Shown here: positions 21,131-33,600 of the stretch, one piece after another
Layout: every line of letters starts with the position of its first letter
How positions within the stretch are numbered: the stretch's first letter is position 1
Source: Combretum micranthum
Lineage: Eukaryota > Streptophyta > Magnoliopsida > Myrtales > Combretaceae
Direction: 5' to 3'
Assembly (NCBI GenBank): GCA_024138025.1
Contig: JAMXBD010000430.1
Span: forward strand, 1 to 64,000
Length of the DNA: 64,000 nucleotides
Made by a program: the position numbers and the translations under genes
Notes under the pieces: model-generated
What the model was told of the DNA's origin: nothing
Databases searched by the model: none
What the model saw: the letters and a program-made list of their open reading frames with translations, nothing else

Positions 21131-23185
21131 TGGAGACAGTTGGATCAAGTTCTCTCTTTGCAAGGAATTAACCAAAAAGACCAATGTGCGTCGCTCCAAG
21201 ACTAGCCGCCAAACAGGCGCCCAAACCTCCATTTAATCGGCTGTAAATGCAAAGTCCCTTGTCCAGCCCAGCATTGGCCCCATTCGACCTAACAGATTAC
21301 TTAAGACTTAGCGTTTGGACGGTAAGTCAACACCGCCCAGACACCCTTCTCCACATAATTAACACCAACCCCATTCATCAAAAGCGACAACCAACGGCTC
21401 AAACCCAGCATTTTCATGTCATTTCATGTTTTAAACGTCATTTTGTTTATGTAATTGCCACTAAACATGTTTAGGGACTTATTTAGGGTTTATCTTATAA
21501 GTTTTTAGAAGATAAAACATTATTATTATTCTCTCGTGAATGTATGAAGCCTTTTGAGTTCTTTATTATTGACCTTACTCTTTAATCTATGATTGTCATC
21601 AATCTATGATTGTCATCAATCTATTAGCGATTATGTTATAACCCATTATTAGATTCCTTAGTCCTTTTAACACTCATAATCTCTTTGAGTGTTTGTTGTA
21701 CTTATTTGACATTGACTGGGTGTCCAAACCTAATTTGCATTTAGAATTGAAAAAAAAGAAAAGAAAAGAAAATACACTCTAGTTCCTAGTAAGCATGGTT
21801 TGTTGATTTAGTTTTCCATCCAATTTAACCATATTATAAGAGTATGGTTTGTTTTTTTTATAGTTTTTAACCAAACCTTACAATTTAAAATTGAGTAAGA
21901 AAACTTCATATTATAAAATTTCATATTGGTTCAATTTAGTTTATGGATTGAACCACATTTTGTGATTTAGAAAAATACATTTGTATAACATACAATCTTA
22001 TATAAAAGTGATAAACATATATAATAATAACAAGTATTATTGTCATATAAAACATCAATGAAGATAACATTTGCGCAACTAAGAAATTTCAAATATCAAT
22101 TAGAAATTAATTTTATTTATAAAACTAGAATATAGTATATATTTTGAGCCAAAATCCATATATAATTTAGAAATTATGGTCATAGAAGTCATATAAAATA
22201 AATTACACTGTAACGCATGTAAACTAAAAAATTTTCTAAATACTATGTTTAATAATAAAAAAAAATTAGCTACAAGTAAAATATTTTAAAATGGTTTGGT
22301 TTATTTCTACGGTTTAGTTTTATTATTCATCTAAATCAACCACAAATTCATGGTAGACAGAAATTTTTTAAACAAGTTACTTTAAGAAACAAATAACGAA
22401 GAAAGGGTAGAATTACTATATGATTACGAGCAATGGATAATAAAAAGGATGCAATTTCTATAGAACCTTAAATCCACCAACCAATTAGCCACCCCGAGCC
22501 CGATGAGCCCCACCTAATTCATGATGAGTCCATCAACTTCCCAACAAGAAGTCTGCTGTTAAAAAAAAAAGGCACCGACATGTCAAGAATTTCTTTTTCT
22601 TTTTGCTGGGTAAATGTGATATTTGCTACTTAAATTTTAGTCATTTTTAATCGAAAGTTTAACATTATCAATTTATTATTTATTATTTATAAACTTTTTT
22701 AAACTGTTTATAGTATTTGGCCTAACTTTATTTAAATAGTTAATTATAAAATGAGCAAAATTTAGATGATTAATAATAAAATAAGTAAAACTTGCTACTA
22801 AATCAACATGTTCATATTTCAATGGATAAACAACCCGTATTGTTGCTCCAAATTTTTCATGGTGGATAGCCATGGTCGAAGATTGACAAGCTCTGATAAC
22901 GTAGTGGATGGTTTTTGGAGATCCAATATAGTACGCAATAAAGTTCTGTGTAATGAAGTTATTTGTAGTAATTTGTGCTGAAAGATTAGCAAGAGATTGT
23001 AGATGTAGGAGGCGATTGGTAATTGAAGTATGACCAGTGGTTTGTAATTTACTTGATTGGTGAAAACTGCTTTTACTGACTCCAAATGCAGAGCCTTCTT
23101 TTTAGTTTTTACTTAATGCAGCAATAATTTGGATATAATATTTCTTTTCTATTTTCATTCATGATTTGTGATTGGAGTTGCACAT
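21131..23185. other. Intergenic, nothing recognised
   Basis: AT-rich; a short duplicated phrase ATCTATGATTGTCATCA occurs at 21587 and 21602. The longest minus-strand open frame (22819-23085) has no recognisable domain and is not supported by any neighbouring exon signal. Confidence 0.45.
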
Positions 23186-23420
23186 AAAAATATAACAGCT
23201 CTTTTTAAGGCCTCATAAACGAAGGAAAAGTCTAAATTTTTCTAGAACATAGCACATGTTATTTGTCTTTTTCAATTTTTTTTGTTTTCTATACATATTT
23301 ATAGCAGCCCTTTTCAAGGCGTAATAAACAAAGGAAAAGTCAAAGTTTCTAGGGTATTTGAACACGAGCTACATGTTATTTGTCATTTTCAACATTTTAT
23401 TATCTATTTTTTTTCTTATT
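23186..23420. repeat. Two-copy direct duplication, about 115-bp unit
   Basis: Copy 1 from about 23190 and copy 2 from about 23300 share ATAGCAGCCCTTTTCAAGGC-like sequence, TAAACAAAGGAAAAGTC, then CACATGTTATTTGTC-like and TTTCAA..TTTT. Moderately diverged. No coding content. Confidence 0.75.
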
Positions 23421-23625
23421 TTTCTCCAAAATTCTAACTACAAGCTAATTACTGATTACAATAGATAAAAGCCCCCAATACAGCATCGTTATTGGGCCCT
23501 GCCGGTTAAATTAATTTGCCGTGTAATTCATATTAATGTCTTTAGTGTTGTTCTATCTAGCATATATAAATTTAGTTTGCTTCCTTAACAATACTTTTAA
23601 AAATGGTATAAAAAGTGAGTCTCAG

Positions 23626-23712
23626 TTTTTTTTTTTTTTTTTTTTTTGGGTATAGATAAAAAAAAAAAAAATTGTCTTCAACATATATAAAAGGGAAAAA
23701 AAAAAAAAAAAA
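23626..23712. repeat. Cluster of homopolymer tracts
   Basis: T(22) at 23626-23647, then A(14) and A(17) runs to 23712. Likely poly-A-derived tails of retroposed sequence or simple slippage; prone to sequencing and assembly error. Confidence 0.8.
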
Positions 23713-24698
23713 GAAGCTGCTTCAATAGGTTCAAGACTCATCAATTAGCATGGTCCTCAAAATCCATTATGGCATCAGTCGGGCAGAAAAAGACAAGCAA
23801 ACCAAGGCCTACTTATTTTTATTAACATCTTCCATTAAGGGACTACCACATAAAAAAGTGGAACTACAACATTCCCATAATTCTATTTAGCACTTTTAAT
23901 AGAAAGTATTCCAAAAAATTAGTGGCTAACGACTATCTATCTTCTTTTTTCAATTAAGGATAGCCGAGTCTCAATTCTATTCTATAACCTGCTATTCTTA
24001 GAGTGAAAAGGTTCAGCCCATCTATATTTAATTTTAGTATTAGTGTTATATTTGGTATCTCATCTTTTTGCCAATACATAATTAACTGATTAAACTTTAA
24101 AGTAGTCAATTTAATATCTAATTAATATTTTTCTCTTCATTATTACTTCCTCATTAAACAAAGTTAACTTTATATGGATAGAGAAGTAACATGTGCCAAG
24201 GAAACTAAAAAATTAAACAATTACACAAGCAAATTAATCAATCCATAAAGTTGTTGCAAGTTAATTTACCTACTTAATTGTTTAAATAGATAGCGTGTCA
24301 ATCCGCTTGCTTGATTGTTTAAACCACTATCCCTAATCACTGTAAGTTCCCTCTTCGGATTTTGGTTTTGAATTCTGATGGGTTTTCAACGATTAATGTG
24401 GCTTTTAGGATAGGTTTGTTAGCAAAAGGAATTTGGAAGTGGTGATTCAGGCTTTTATATTTATTTATTTTATTTTATTGATATACGTTCAATCATATTA
24501 TATATTTTAATCTAAATATTCTGAAGATTAAGATCCTATCGCGTATCAATTATGAATGGAAAAATTTAAGGATGCTAAGAGAGTCATGATTTGCAAATAA
24601 CTAAATATGGATCTGAATAGGAAAATATTGAAAATTTTAATAGAATAGCAAGCAAAATCGAGGACTAAAAATGTAATTTCCTTTATAAATTTTTAAAC

Positions 24699-24700
<2 letters not shown>

Positions 24701-24731
<31 letters not shown>
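24701..24731. repeat. (TTA)n microsatellite
   Basis: About ten uninterrupted TTA/ATT units. No gene is seen between 23713 and the end of gene 2 at 25258. Confidence 0.9.
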
Positions 24732-24734
<3 letters not shown>

Positions 24735-25257
24735 CATTGGACACTTGAATTATGAATGCATTAACCAAACCAGCATTTGCTTACTCTCAATGCATTTCAT
24801 TTCATTACACGACGCTACATCTTTTTGTCCTATTTTTAGTCAAATCAAGAGTTTCTATCATTATGATACTCATCATGAATAGAACTTTAATGCAATGATG
24901 TTACAATTCATTACGAAAAACATAAAAACACACTATTCACATGAAATTTTATGATAAGGGATCTTTCTATTAGAATTTAATAGAGCTTTAAAATCCAATG
25001 TAAATGAATGGCCAGCCGGGAACGCCATGGCCATGTTATAACTCATAAATACATAAGATTAGCCATATAACAAATAACTAGCTTTATCATATAAAAGTTC
25101 TCAAGGTGGTGATCGTGTCGACATAGTTAAGTATATATAGCCGGTATCACAGTAGCAGTTACCTCTTGTCCCTGCTCGACCACTCTCGGTTACATATGCT
25201 TGGATTATACTGCCTATTATTACTGCAGGTCATGAGTCATGGCGTAACGCTATAAAT

Positions 25258-28200
25258 TCAGCTTGCTGGAGGTGCAAGGCCCAGAGGCTCTGGAGCAACC
25301 TCTGCTCCTGCATGCTTACCACTACCAAGATGAGCGGGCTTCTCCTCCTTAAGATCGAACCCCCACCTTTTGGCTGTTTTTTTATCATCCTGGACCATCA
25401 TTTTTGAGAATTCTTCGTGGTCATAACCCAGAGCTGCTCGTCCCCCAAACTCTTTTGGAAGATTTTCCTCGTCGAATAATGATCTCATGAGATCCACACT
25501 ATCTTTGTTTTTGGGATACACAAACTTCACCTTTTGGGAAGTTTTGGCATCTAAGAAGTATTTAACAATCTGCCACAATGAAAAAGACGATGCAAGCATC
25601 CAAGCAATTAGCATGATCGGATGAGAAAAAGTACATACACAGACATTGATGTTGTAAGATATTATGCTCAAACATATAAGGTAAAGTTCAAGGAATAAAG
25701 GGTATATATACAAGAAGGATAAAGCAGGAAGCAATAGAAGTTCCCACTGGTGGACTAGGATTTTAACAAGGATAAGCCCGGAGTATACCCACCAACAAGA
25801 ACAATAACTGAACACGAACAATTAGAGACACTTAGATGAAAGGTCATTATATTCAACATGAGAAATTCACATATAATGCAGCAGGATTACAGTCCAACAT
25901 TAGTGGCATAATTGATTTTACTGGTTAGAGAGCTAGTTAACTTTTCAACTATAACAAAGCTGAGCTCAAGCTTCTAACACTTCAATTTGACAAGCTCATG
26001 AGCCCAATCAACTTGACTGGCTTAAGTTTATGACAACTCAATCAAGTTCAAGTAGTGTTTAAGTTTCAAATGAAACCAAGGTTAAGTCTACTTCTTCCAG
26101 GTCCTCAAGCTAAAAGCTTGAACCTATGGACACAAACTTGCTGGACCTTGAGCTTGAGTTTTCAGGTCAAGTACTTGCTTAAGTTCAAATTCCAGCACAA
26201 TGTTGTTCCCACTTAATTCAGTTTGTTTATACTCTCATGTCGCAAATAAAATAAATCATATAAGAAATTGTGGGACCTTGGCTAAAATCCACATACAGTG
26301 CTATTTAAAGTTTCTTGCAACGCTAAAAAGAAAATTGAGGACCAGAAATATGTTACGTCCTGACTCCTGACTATGCCTTTAATTATAAGTACCCCACCAC
26401 AGGACCATAACTCTTTGGACAAATTGGCAAATTGATATCATTGTATAGAAAACTAGAAAGGAATTTTGTAGCCAATGGAATCAATTTAAAAGAGCATGTA
26501 ACTACTGGATGAATAAAGAAGAAATTTGAGAATGCATTCCCACAATCTAAACAAGTTGGTGCAGTCAGTAAAGTAGAACATGCACCTTCCAGAATGCTTC
26601 AAAAATCCGAGGGGGGTTATATAAAAATGCTATAGCAAGCCTCTCAGGATAGTGGTTCTGTAAAATATTAACAGTATCTCTGGCACTTTTGATGGGCACA
26701 TTGTTACTTAAGGACCAACCAGTAAAGTCTATCAACCATGACATCTGTTCTTCACCATCAGGAAGATTGAGAATGGCATTCTCTATGAGATAAACTAGAT
26801 GTCGCATCTGGTTGTCCAGCCCCACAGTATTCTGCAGGATATGTTGATTCATTAGTACAAGACACTGATTGAGGCTTGCAAAAATGTGCATTTACGATGA
26901 CATACCTGCATTCCTGGTCTCAATATAAGTACAGTCCTACCCTGTCTATCATGAAAATTTGCTCGATAAACTTTTCCAGTCTCCCCCTCATTAGAAACTT
27001 CTTCCTGGCAACATAAATGTAAATATGGTTGCTCATTAGTGCAAGCTTATATTTGACTCACCGTAATCTTTGTTCTTGAGACAGTTTCCCCAACAATTTT
27101 ATGTCTCTAAAATAACATTACAGAGAAGCAGGCCCATGTGTAGCTTATTTTACCAACATTTTTGTTAAAAATTAGCTATAAGTACACGTTTAGTCATCAA
27201 CATTTACCAATTTTAAATTTTAGCCTTCTCTGTGTTCAAACTCTTAACAAATAGAACATTTGTCAAATCTATTATGTTTTCAAGTACATACTGTATCAAC
27301 TTCAAATTGGTTCGCGATAATTAATTTAACAAAAAGATAACGATGAACATATTTATTTGCATAATATATTTAAAAAATAACCTTAAATATATAATAATAT
27401 AATAAAATATAAATTAAAAAAAAATAAAAGTAAAATATAAATTAAAAAGTGGCTTGAAAAATTTGTGCATACCCTTGCTATCTTGGCCTATAGGTCCAGG
27501 CCTAAACCGAATCTAATACATGCCTAAGATGATTTATTTTTGTAACATTAAGACTCACATAGAAGCACGCAAGATTGAGAATTCAAGTAGACTAGTAGGT
27601 GAATATTAAGAATTAGAAATGTACATTTCCCAAAATTTCAATATAGCCACTTACTTCATTGTTGTCTGTAAAGAACATAAATAACAACTGAATTGACAAA
27701 AAAATTAAAACGGAAAAGTTGAATGAGGAAAATAAAAAAAGGATGGCTAGAGGGCAAGCAGGGCGGTCCCCTTCATATAAAAATAAGTTAGATAAATTTA
27801 CTTTTTGTGCAATGGCAAACCCTTAGGACCATTGTATGTGAGGTTGATGCCACTATTAATAAAAGCATTAATGTGCCAGATTAAGGAAAGTCCTCTTTAC
27901 TAACCCCAGATTGTTTATTATGATCAGATGGATCATTCACAACTTTAAGCCGTTTTGCCAAATCATAGCAAAATAGCTGCTTCAAGAAGTATCTAGTGGT
28001 TATTTGAACTTTAAACATGCTTTGCTCAGTTTCAATTGGAGTATTAAATCACAAAAGATTGACTAGCTAAGTCAATTTATTTAAAGGCTAAATCAGAGTT
28101 AACTCACCCAGGATATTTCTTCTGGTTTATAGGTCGACCGCCAATTTAGTGTCTCATCCAACATTTTCTTTGCTTTCTCTAGATTCCAGTTCCGAGCTTC

Positions 28201-28571
28201 CAAATACCTCCTCAGGCAGGCATCATCACAAAATTGCAAACTGCGGCCTGACAGTGGTCCCATGGCGGCTCTAAGTTCATCGACCTGAAATTGAAAGATG
28301 AAATGAAATGCAGAAACACATACTTGAAAAATCAATTACAATTCTCCATTCTATATGAATGAAATTTTACACCATGAGGCATGAGCAGTTGAATTAAAAT
28401 AGGAACACGAATACTTTCTTGCAATTAATTGAAAACAAGTCACTAAAAAATATTTATGTAGAAAAAAATAATAATAGTATTAGAGAATTATTTCGATACC
28501 TTTGATTCTGATTGGAGTGAATCATTCTCCTGATCATGGTGAGAATTGCTCCTTCGTCGAAAGATGGACAT
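25258..28571 (-). CDS. Sec14-like CRAL-TRIO phosphatidylinositol-transfer family protein
   Basis: Five coding exons on the minus strand: 28571-28500, 28284-28108, 27004-26906, 26831-26586 and 25569-25258. All borders are GT-AG in phase 0, giving 301 residues. Family knowledge: these proteins bind one phospholipid in a closed pocket and present or exchange phosphoinositides at membranes. Visible parts: a polar N-terminus (MSIFRRRSN, residues 1-24); a CRAL-TRIO N-terminal helical domain (CDDACLRRYLEARNWNLEKAKKML, about 43-66); and the lipid-binding domain (about 90-243) with RQGRTVLILRPGMQNT, WLIDFTGWSLSN, ILQNHYPERLAIAFLYNPP, FEAFWKIVKYFLDAKTSQKVKFV and LPKEFGG. The tail (about 245-301) is charged and ends in a Pro/Ala-rich stretch. 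The length is normal for single-domain plant members, with no nodulin or GOLD extension. The start is the only ATG after a clean 5' UTR acceptor. It appears intact. Confidence 0.95.
25570..26585 (-). other. Last intron of the Sec14-like gene
   Basis: 1,016 bp, GTGCAT donor and GTGGCAG acceptor. It contains an AAGCTTGAGCTTGAG/CTCAAGCT-rich patch (about 25960-26190), a short-motif inverted-repeat cluster typical of decayed repeat insertion. Reading through from this intron extends the last exon's frame upstream artificially. Confidence 0.8.
27005..28107 (-). other. Second coding intron of the Sec14-like gene
   Basis: 1,103 bp between the exons at 28284-28108 and 27004-26906. GTGAGT donor, TTGCCAG acceptor. 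AT-rich middle (about 27360-27440). No nested gene is seen. Confidence 0.85.
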
Positions 28572-28576
28572 AGTGA

Positions 28577-29836
28577 CTGAAATGAAAGAGGGCAAGTACT
28601 CTGTGATCAGACATATACACAGATCTAGATGAAAAAGCGTATGTATTCTTATGATAATGACATGCCTTCAATCCAGATTAGGGTGTTGTTAGGAAGAACT
28701 ATATGAACATACCCTTAAATAAACAGCAAATATAAACATAGAGGAGCGGGTCCTAATGACTCCATCACCAAATGGCTAAGCTATATGGACTCCTTCACAG
28801 CTAAGACAAAAGAAGAATCAGTAAAAGCATGAAAGATTCATCACTGTGTTACAGTCTGATAAACTTCAATGTATCATTTCTCAAGCTGTTGCTGCTTATA
28901 TTAAACCAGGGCTCAAAAATTTGAGAACAAGCAACATGGTAAGGATGGATGCTCTGTGCACTTGAGAGCCATCGGATCAGTGGGAAACAACTGAATATTT
29001 GTCACGAGATTCGCACAAAAGATCGTGATAAAGCAACTTGAAGCAAGGAAAAATTTGAAAAAGGAATCTAGTCATGAAACATTATAATTTATAGGCATGG
29101 CAGATAAGATTCAAAATTTACTGCAGAATATAAAGACAAGCAATTAGATGGAATAGTTTAAAGACATTGCAAGCATATGCACAGTGACAAAGAATTATGT
29201 TTTCCTTCTACAAAATAAAAGCTATTCATCTTCAGCCAAACGTTTGGGTGGTCGGAATAATCTTGTTCTGTTCCTTATACAAAATCTCATCAAGTTTCAC
29301 TGCTTTTTTCAATTTTTTATACTGTACCATCAAAGCTTTCATAAACTAAAACCATGAAAGTGAAAAGTTAAAACTCAAAACTCTTATCAACAAATTGCAT
29401 ACTGTGTTTATGGTTTTTCTAATCTAAATATAAAATCTTCAATTTATATCGACCAAGATCGAAACTTTACCTAAACCCTATTTCCAATAAAGCTAACTCC
29501 AAAAAGCTAAAAAGATTAAAAATACAAAATGAACAAAACAAAATAGTAATAAAAAAAAAGGAAAAAAAAAAAAGGAGAAAAGCTATTGTATTTCAGTATT
29601 AATAAAATCAGTCAGATCTTGGTTTAAGGCTAACAAGCTGTCTGATCCAAAATTTTTGGAACAATTCTGACACAGTATTACTGTAAAATATTTCTTGGGT
29701 GATCATCGTAACAAAGGAAATGACCCAAAAAAAGCAACCTTTCCTTGTCAACACCATAATATTATAATATAAAAAATTACACACACACACACAGAGGTAG
29801 AGAGAAGCACTGTATGATAGATATTAATGCAAGTAC
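28577..29836 (-). other. Predicted 5' UTR intron of the Sec14-like gene
   Basis: A strong acceptor (TTTCATTTCAG) ends at 28577, five bases before the ATG. The donor ACTCAG/GTACTTGC at 29837/29836 gives a 1,260-bp intron. Leader introns are common in plant genes. The upstream exon, from 29837 to about 30040, is non-coding. Inferred from splice signals only. Confidence 0.6.
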
Positions 29837-29996
29837 CTGAGTAGAATCCTGCTAAGAGATGGGAAAGAAGGAGGGTTGGAGAATTCTGGGTGTGTTATAT
29901 TTGTTGGAATATTTCACGAGAATGCCATGAACGTGTAGAAAGGGACTAATTTGGAGAAGCAGAAGAGGCAAAGGCAAGATTGAGGGAAATAGATGG

Positions 29997-30014
29997 AGAG
30001 AGAGAGAGAGAGAG
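29997..30014. repeat. (GA)n tract in the leader or core promoter of the Sec14-like gene
   Basis: GAGAGAGAG on the plus strand reads as (CT)n on the gene strand. CT-rich motifs near transcription starts are frequent in plant promoters, which fits a start near 30000-30050. A weaker (AC)n lies at 29779-29792. Confidence 0.6.
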
Positions 30015-30459
30015 TGTGTTGTGGACTTTTAAAGTTGCCTGCCTATGTCTGTGTCTGCTTGTTAAGTGAGGAGATTTTTTTTTTTTAATCAATTATTGAA
30101 AAATAATAGAAAAATAAAATTAAAAATATAAAAAGTTGCATTTTCATTTTTCATTTTCATTGCATGCCCTGCTGTTGTTGTTGTTGTTGATGTTGATGTC
30201 ATGTTTGTGTGTAAATTGTGTGGTGCTGTGTGGTATAACACGGAGGGTTCTGGGACACGTGCGGAATTTGGCTTCTTATTTTGGAGAATCGGGTTCCTTA
30301 TGAATATTAGTATTTGGCATATGGTGTTGTGGTGCCATTTGCCGTCCTTTTGTTTTTGTTGCGTGTTGGCTTTACCCGTTCGGATCTATGTGCTTTCCTT
30401 TGCCAGCATAAGAAGTCCTCACATTTCAAAAGGCTCATTTTCTTAATGTTAGAAGATAA
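30015..30459. other. Upstream region of gene 2
   Basis: Contains a (GTT)n run at 30174-30190. The plus-strand open frame at 30201-30446 is cysteine/phenylalanine-rich with no domain and runs away from gene 2; I do not regard it as a gene. Confidence 0.4.
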
Positions 30460-30640
30460 CTTTATGTAAGATCCCAATATTTAAAGAAATTAGTTTATTT
30501 GGATTTCTAACAAGTGTCTATAGAAAAAGAATTTTTTGAGTTTTGATTAAATATTTTATTCTATTGATACATATCTTTGAAGATCTAAATTGACTCATTT
30601 TTTTTAGTATTATGATCAAAAATAAACTTTTTAAAACTTA
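30460..30640. mobile_element. MITE family A, truncated copy 2
   Basis: Carries the same central part as 56464-56828: TTTTGATTAAATATTTT, CTATTGATAC, then GAAGATCTAAATTGACTCA. The outer termini are not recognisable, so the copy is decayed or truncated. Confidence 0.6.
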
Positions 30641-33600
30641 TTACATTTTTATCAATAAGATTGGTTGATAAGTAAAAATATATATTTTTCATCAATATAT
30701 ATTATTGATAGATAGTCTAATTAAAATAGGTATAAAACAGATGTCAAACCCCAAATCGATTTGGATTGTGTTACGGTTGATTATGTTGGTTTTGTTTATA
30801 AAAATAATATAATTTAATTTTTTATAAATTTATATAGAGAGATAAATAAAATATGTATTTATTTCTTAAAGATATATTTTAATATACTTATTTTCTATAA
30901 TTACTATCACTACAAAATAAGTAATTGCAATTCATGACCAAAAATATTTTTATTTTTTTCTTTTCTAATATATTTCTATATTTACTCATTAGATTTCAAA
31001 AAAAAATTATAAGAAATAATTATTTTTTATTATATACTTTTAAAAATTATAATTATATTCCTAACTTAATTTTATTTTATAAACTATTAATTTTCTTTTA
31101 TTCCAAGAAAGCAAGAGATTTCATTTCAAATGTTAAAGTAAAAGACCTATTTAGGATAAGAAAAAAAATTTATAATTTTTTTTAAATATAAAATGACTAA
31201 AGTTTTAATTCTTTGGAGATTGCAAATACTATACTCTTATACTGGTAATTACCCGTTAAAAATGAGGAACATATTCTTTCCTCAAAGAAACAGTCATATG
31301 AATCTTCTTTGTCTATCTCATTTTGTATGCCGTGAGTGTCTGATATTCAATTGTCTGTAAATCTTTCATTTTGTATATTCCCATTTCGTAACAAATGTTC
31401 TATGCCGTCCGGCTCTACCTAAAAGCCACTATCTTTTCATATTGTATTTGACATTGTGAAGGTTTTAGTTATAATAAACGTATGAGAATATGAAAATTTT
31501 GGTTTCTAATCTTTGCTAAAAGCCTCAACTTGATATATGAATTTTGAAGTAGTTAATTTAAAATCTAATCAAAATCTTGTAATTACTTTTTACTATCCCA
31601 TTAATACTGTTTACTCTGTTTTCTAACGCGTAAAAAGCTCTTAATACTAGATAATATTATAAGTATTAGTAAAATTCAATTATATGTTTTTTTTTTTTTT
31701 TTGTGTCTATAATAGAGCAAGCAATATTATAGAAGCAATAAATTTAACCATAAAAATTTAATTGAATATTAAATTAACCATTTTAAAATTTAAATACTAA
31801 ATATTATATTTACCTTAAATATATGGAATTATTAATGTTTGTAAGTTGAGGAAAAGATTTGAAATTTTACCTTTGAAGACTTTTTGTATGTTTGATCGTA
31901 TCACTTATCAGGCGATTTACAATTCAATGTATTTTATTCTTCACAATCATCGCCAGCCAATAAGATTAAGGTGGAAGTAAAAGCATCATTCCATGTTAAT
32001 TCAATTGGCGAAGCACTGCTAGTGCTTTCCTTTGCAAAGAGGATACGATCAACGATCATTTGTCGGTAAAATATCAGATGTCTGCGTCTGACATGGGAAG
32101 GATAAAAAGATCATTAAAGTTATAATCAATTTTAGCCACTTCCTCAGTCTCATCCTATTAAATTATTTTAGGGAGAAAAATCAATTGAACGTCAAGCCAT
32201 AATTAATACCGTTTGGTAACGATCGGTCTAAGGTCACTTGTGATGGAAAGCAATGTTCAAATTACTTTATTTACGAAAAGTTAATGAGAAAATGAATATA
32301 TTTTAAAATATTTATAAAAAAAAAACAATGAAAAGAAAACTTGTCTTATATTACTCTTATTGAAGGACAAGTGGGATGGGCGGATCCAAGATCCGTAAAG
32401 AGTAAATTACACAGAATATATCTTGTGGCAGCTTATATCCATCAGATATATATACATATTATGTAATGTAAAATCAGCAAAACATATCATACCTTGTAAA
32501 ACCCATAAAATTTTTAATGGGATTTGTAGTTCTTTTTCCCGTAAATGTCAAGTTTATTATAATATGTATATTTTTATGCCATATATAGAACTATCTTATG
32601 TTCTTGTATTCACAGTAAACAACTTGTAAAAAAAAAATTTAAAATGTAGTCTTTTAATATTACAAGTTTTAAAATATGCAGAGTTTATGTATGTGTGAAA
32701 GTTGAAAGAGGCAATATGACATCAAATAAAATTATAAAACCTATAGCAAAATTTTCAAATTAAAAATTTTGAAAACACTTCTGTATTAATTAGCCTTAGA
32801 AGATAACAATATTTTCATGTTACTCAAAAACTCAAGTTCATATAACTAAGTTCTTGTAAAATAAAAATAACAAATTCTTTCAAAATAAAATAGTACAAGC
32901 TTTTCTAAATCTAAAAAATTTAAACGTAGTCTATAAATAATGATATCAAATAAAAGTAGTCACAAATTTTTTTATTTTTAATACGGTGGATACAAAATAC
33001 TATAATCCTATACTATTATGGCCTTACCCTATATTCTAAAAGAAGGTTTTTGAAGATCTATAGTCTTATTATATCTTGTGGCTCTTATATCCACTCATAT
33101 CTCACTTGAATTGAATGGAGAATGAGTACCTACTCACCTAGCGTGCGCACACATAAATGTGTGTATATATATATATATATATATGCATATATATTAAAAG
33201 AAAAAGCTTAATACTGCAGTATAGGACTTCCGATATCGTAATTTGAAGGTGGTAAGCTGAATCATGCTAGTATCCCTTTTCAACTTTCAAACACCTAACA
33301 ACTTTGTCATTAGGTACATACACTTGCTTACAGGATACGGCGAAAAGTCCATAAATGTTGGTTGGGGGCCTAGATGAGAATCAGATTAGCTGTAATGAGG
33401 ATAAAAATTGGGAGTAAAGAGTTAAATTTATGGACAGATGAGGAATTTGGCTAGCCATTAGTATAGTTTCCATGAATCAAACTGTTTTATTTCTTTTATT
33501 ATTTTATTAATGTTAAATGTCAGATTATTGATTGCTTTATCAATTTAATTATAGTTTATTAACTATATATATATGGTATAATCAACAGTGTTTAGTAACG

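Noticed and set aside
25570..25821. Extra N-terminal residues on the last Sec14-like exon
   Set aside because: These are intron read-through; the acceptor at 25571-25570 joins the family-conserved IVKYF sequence.
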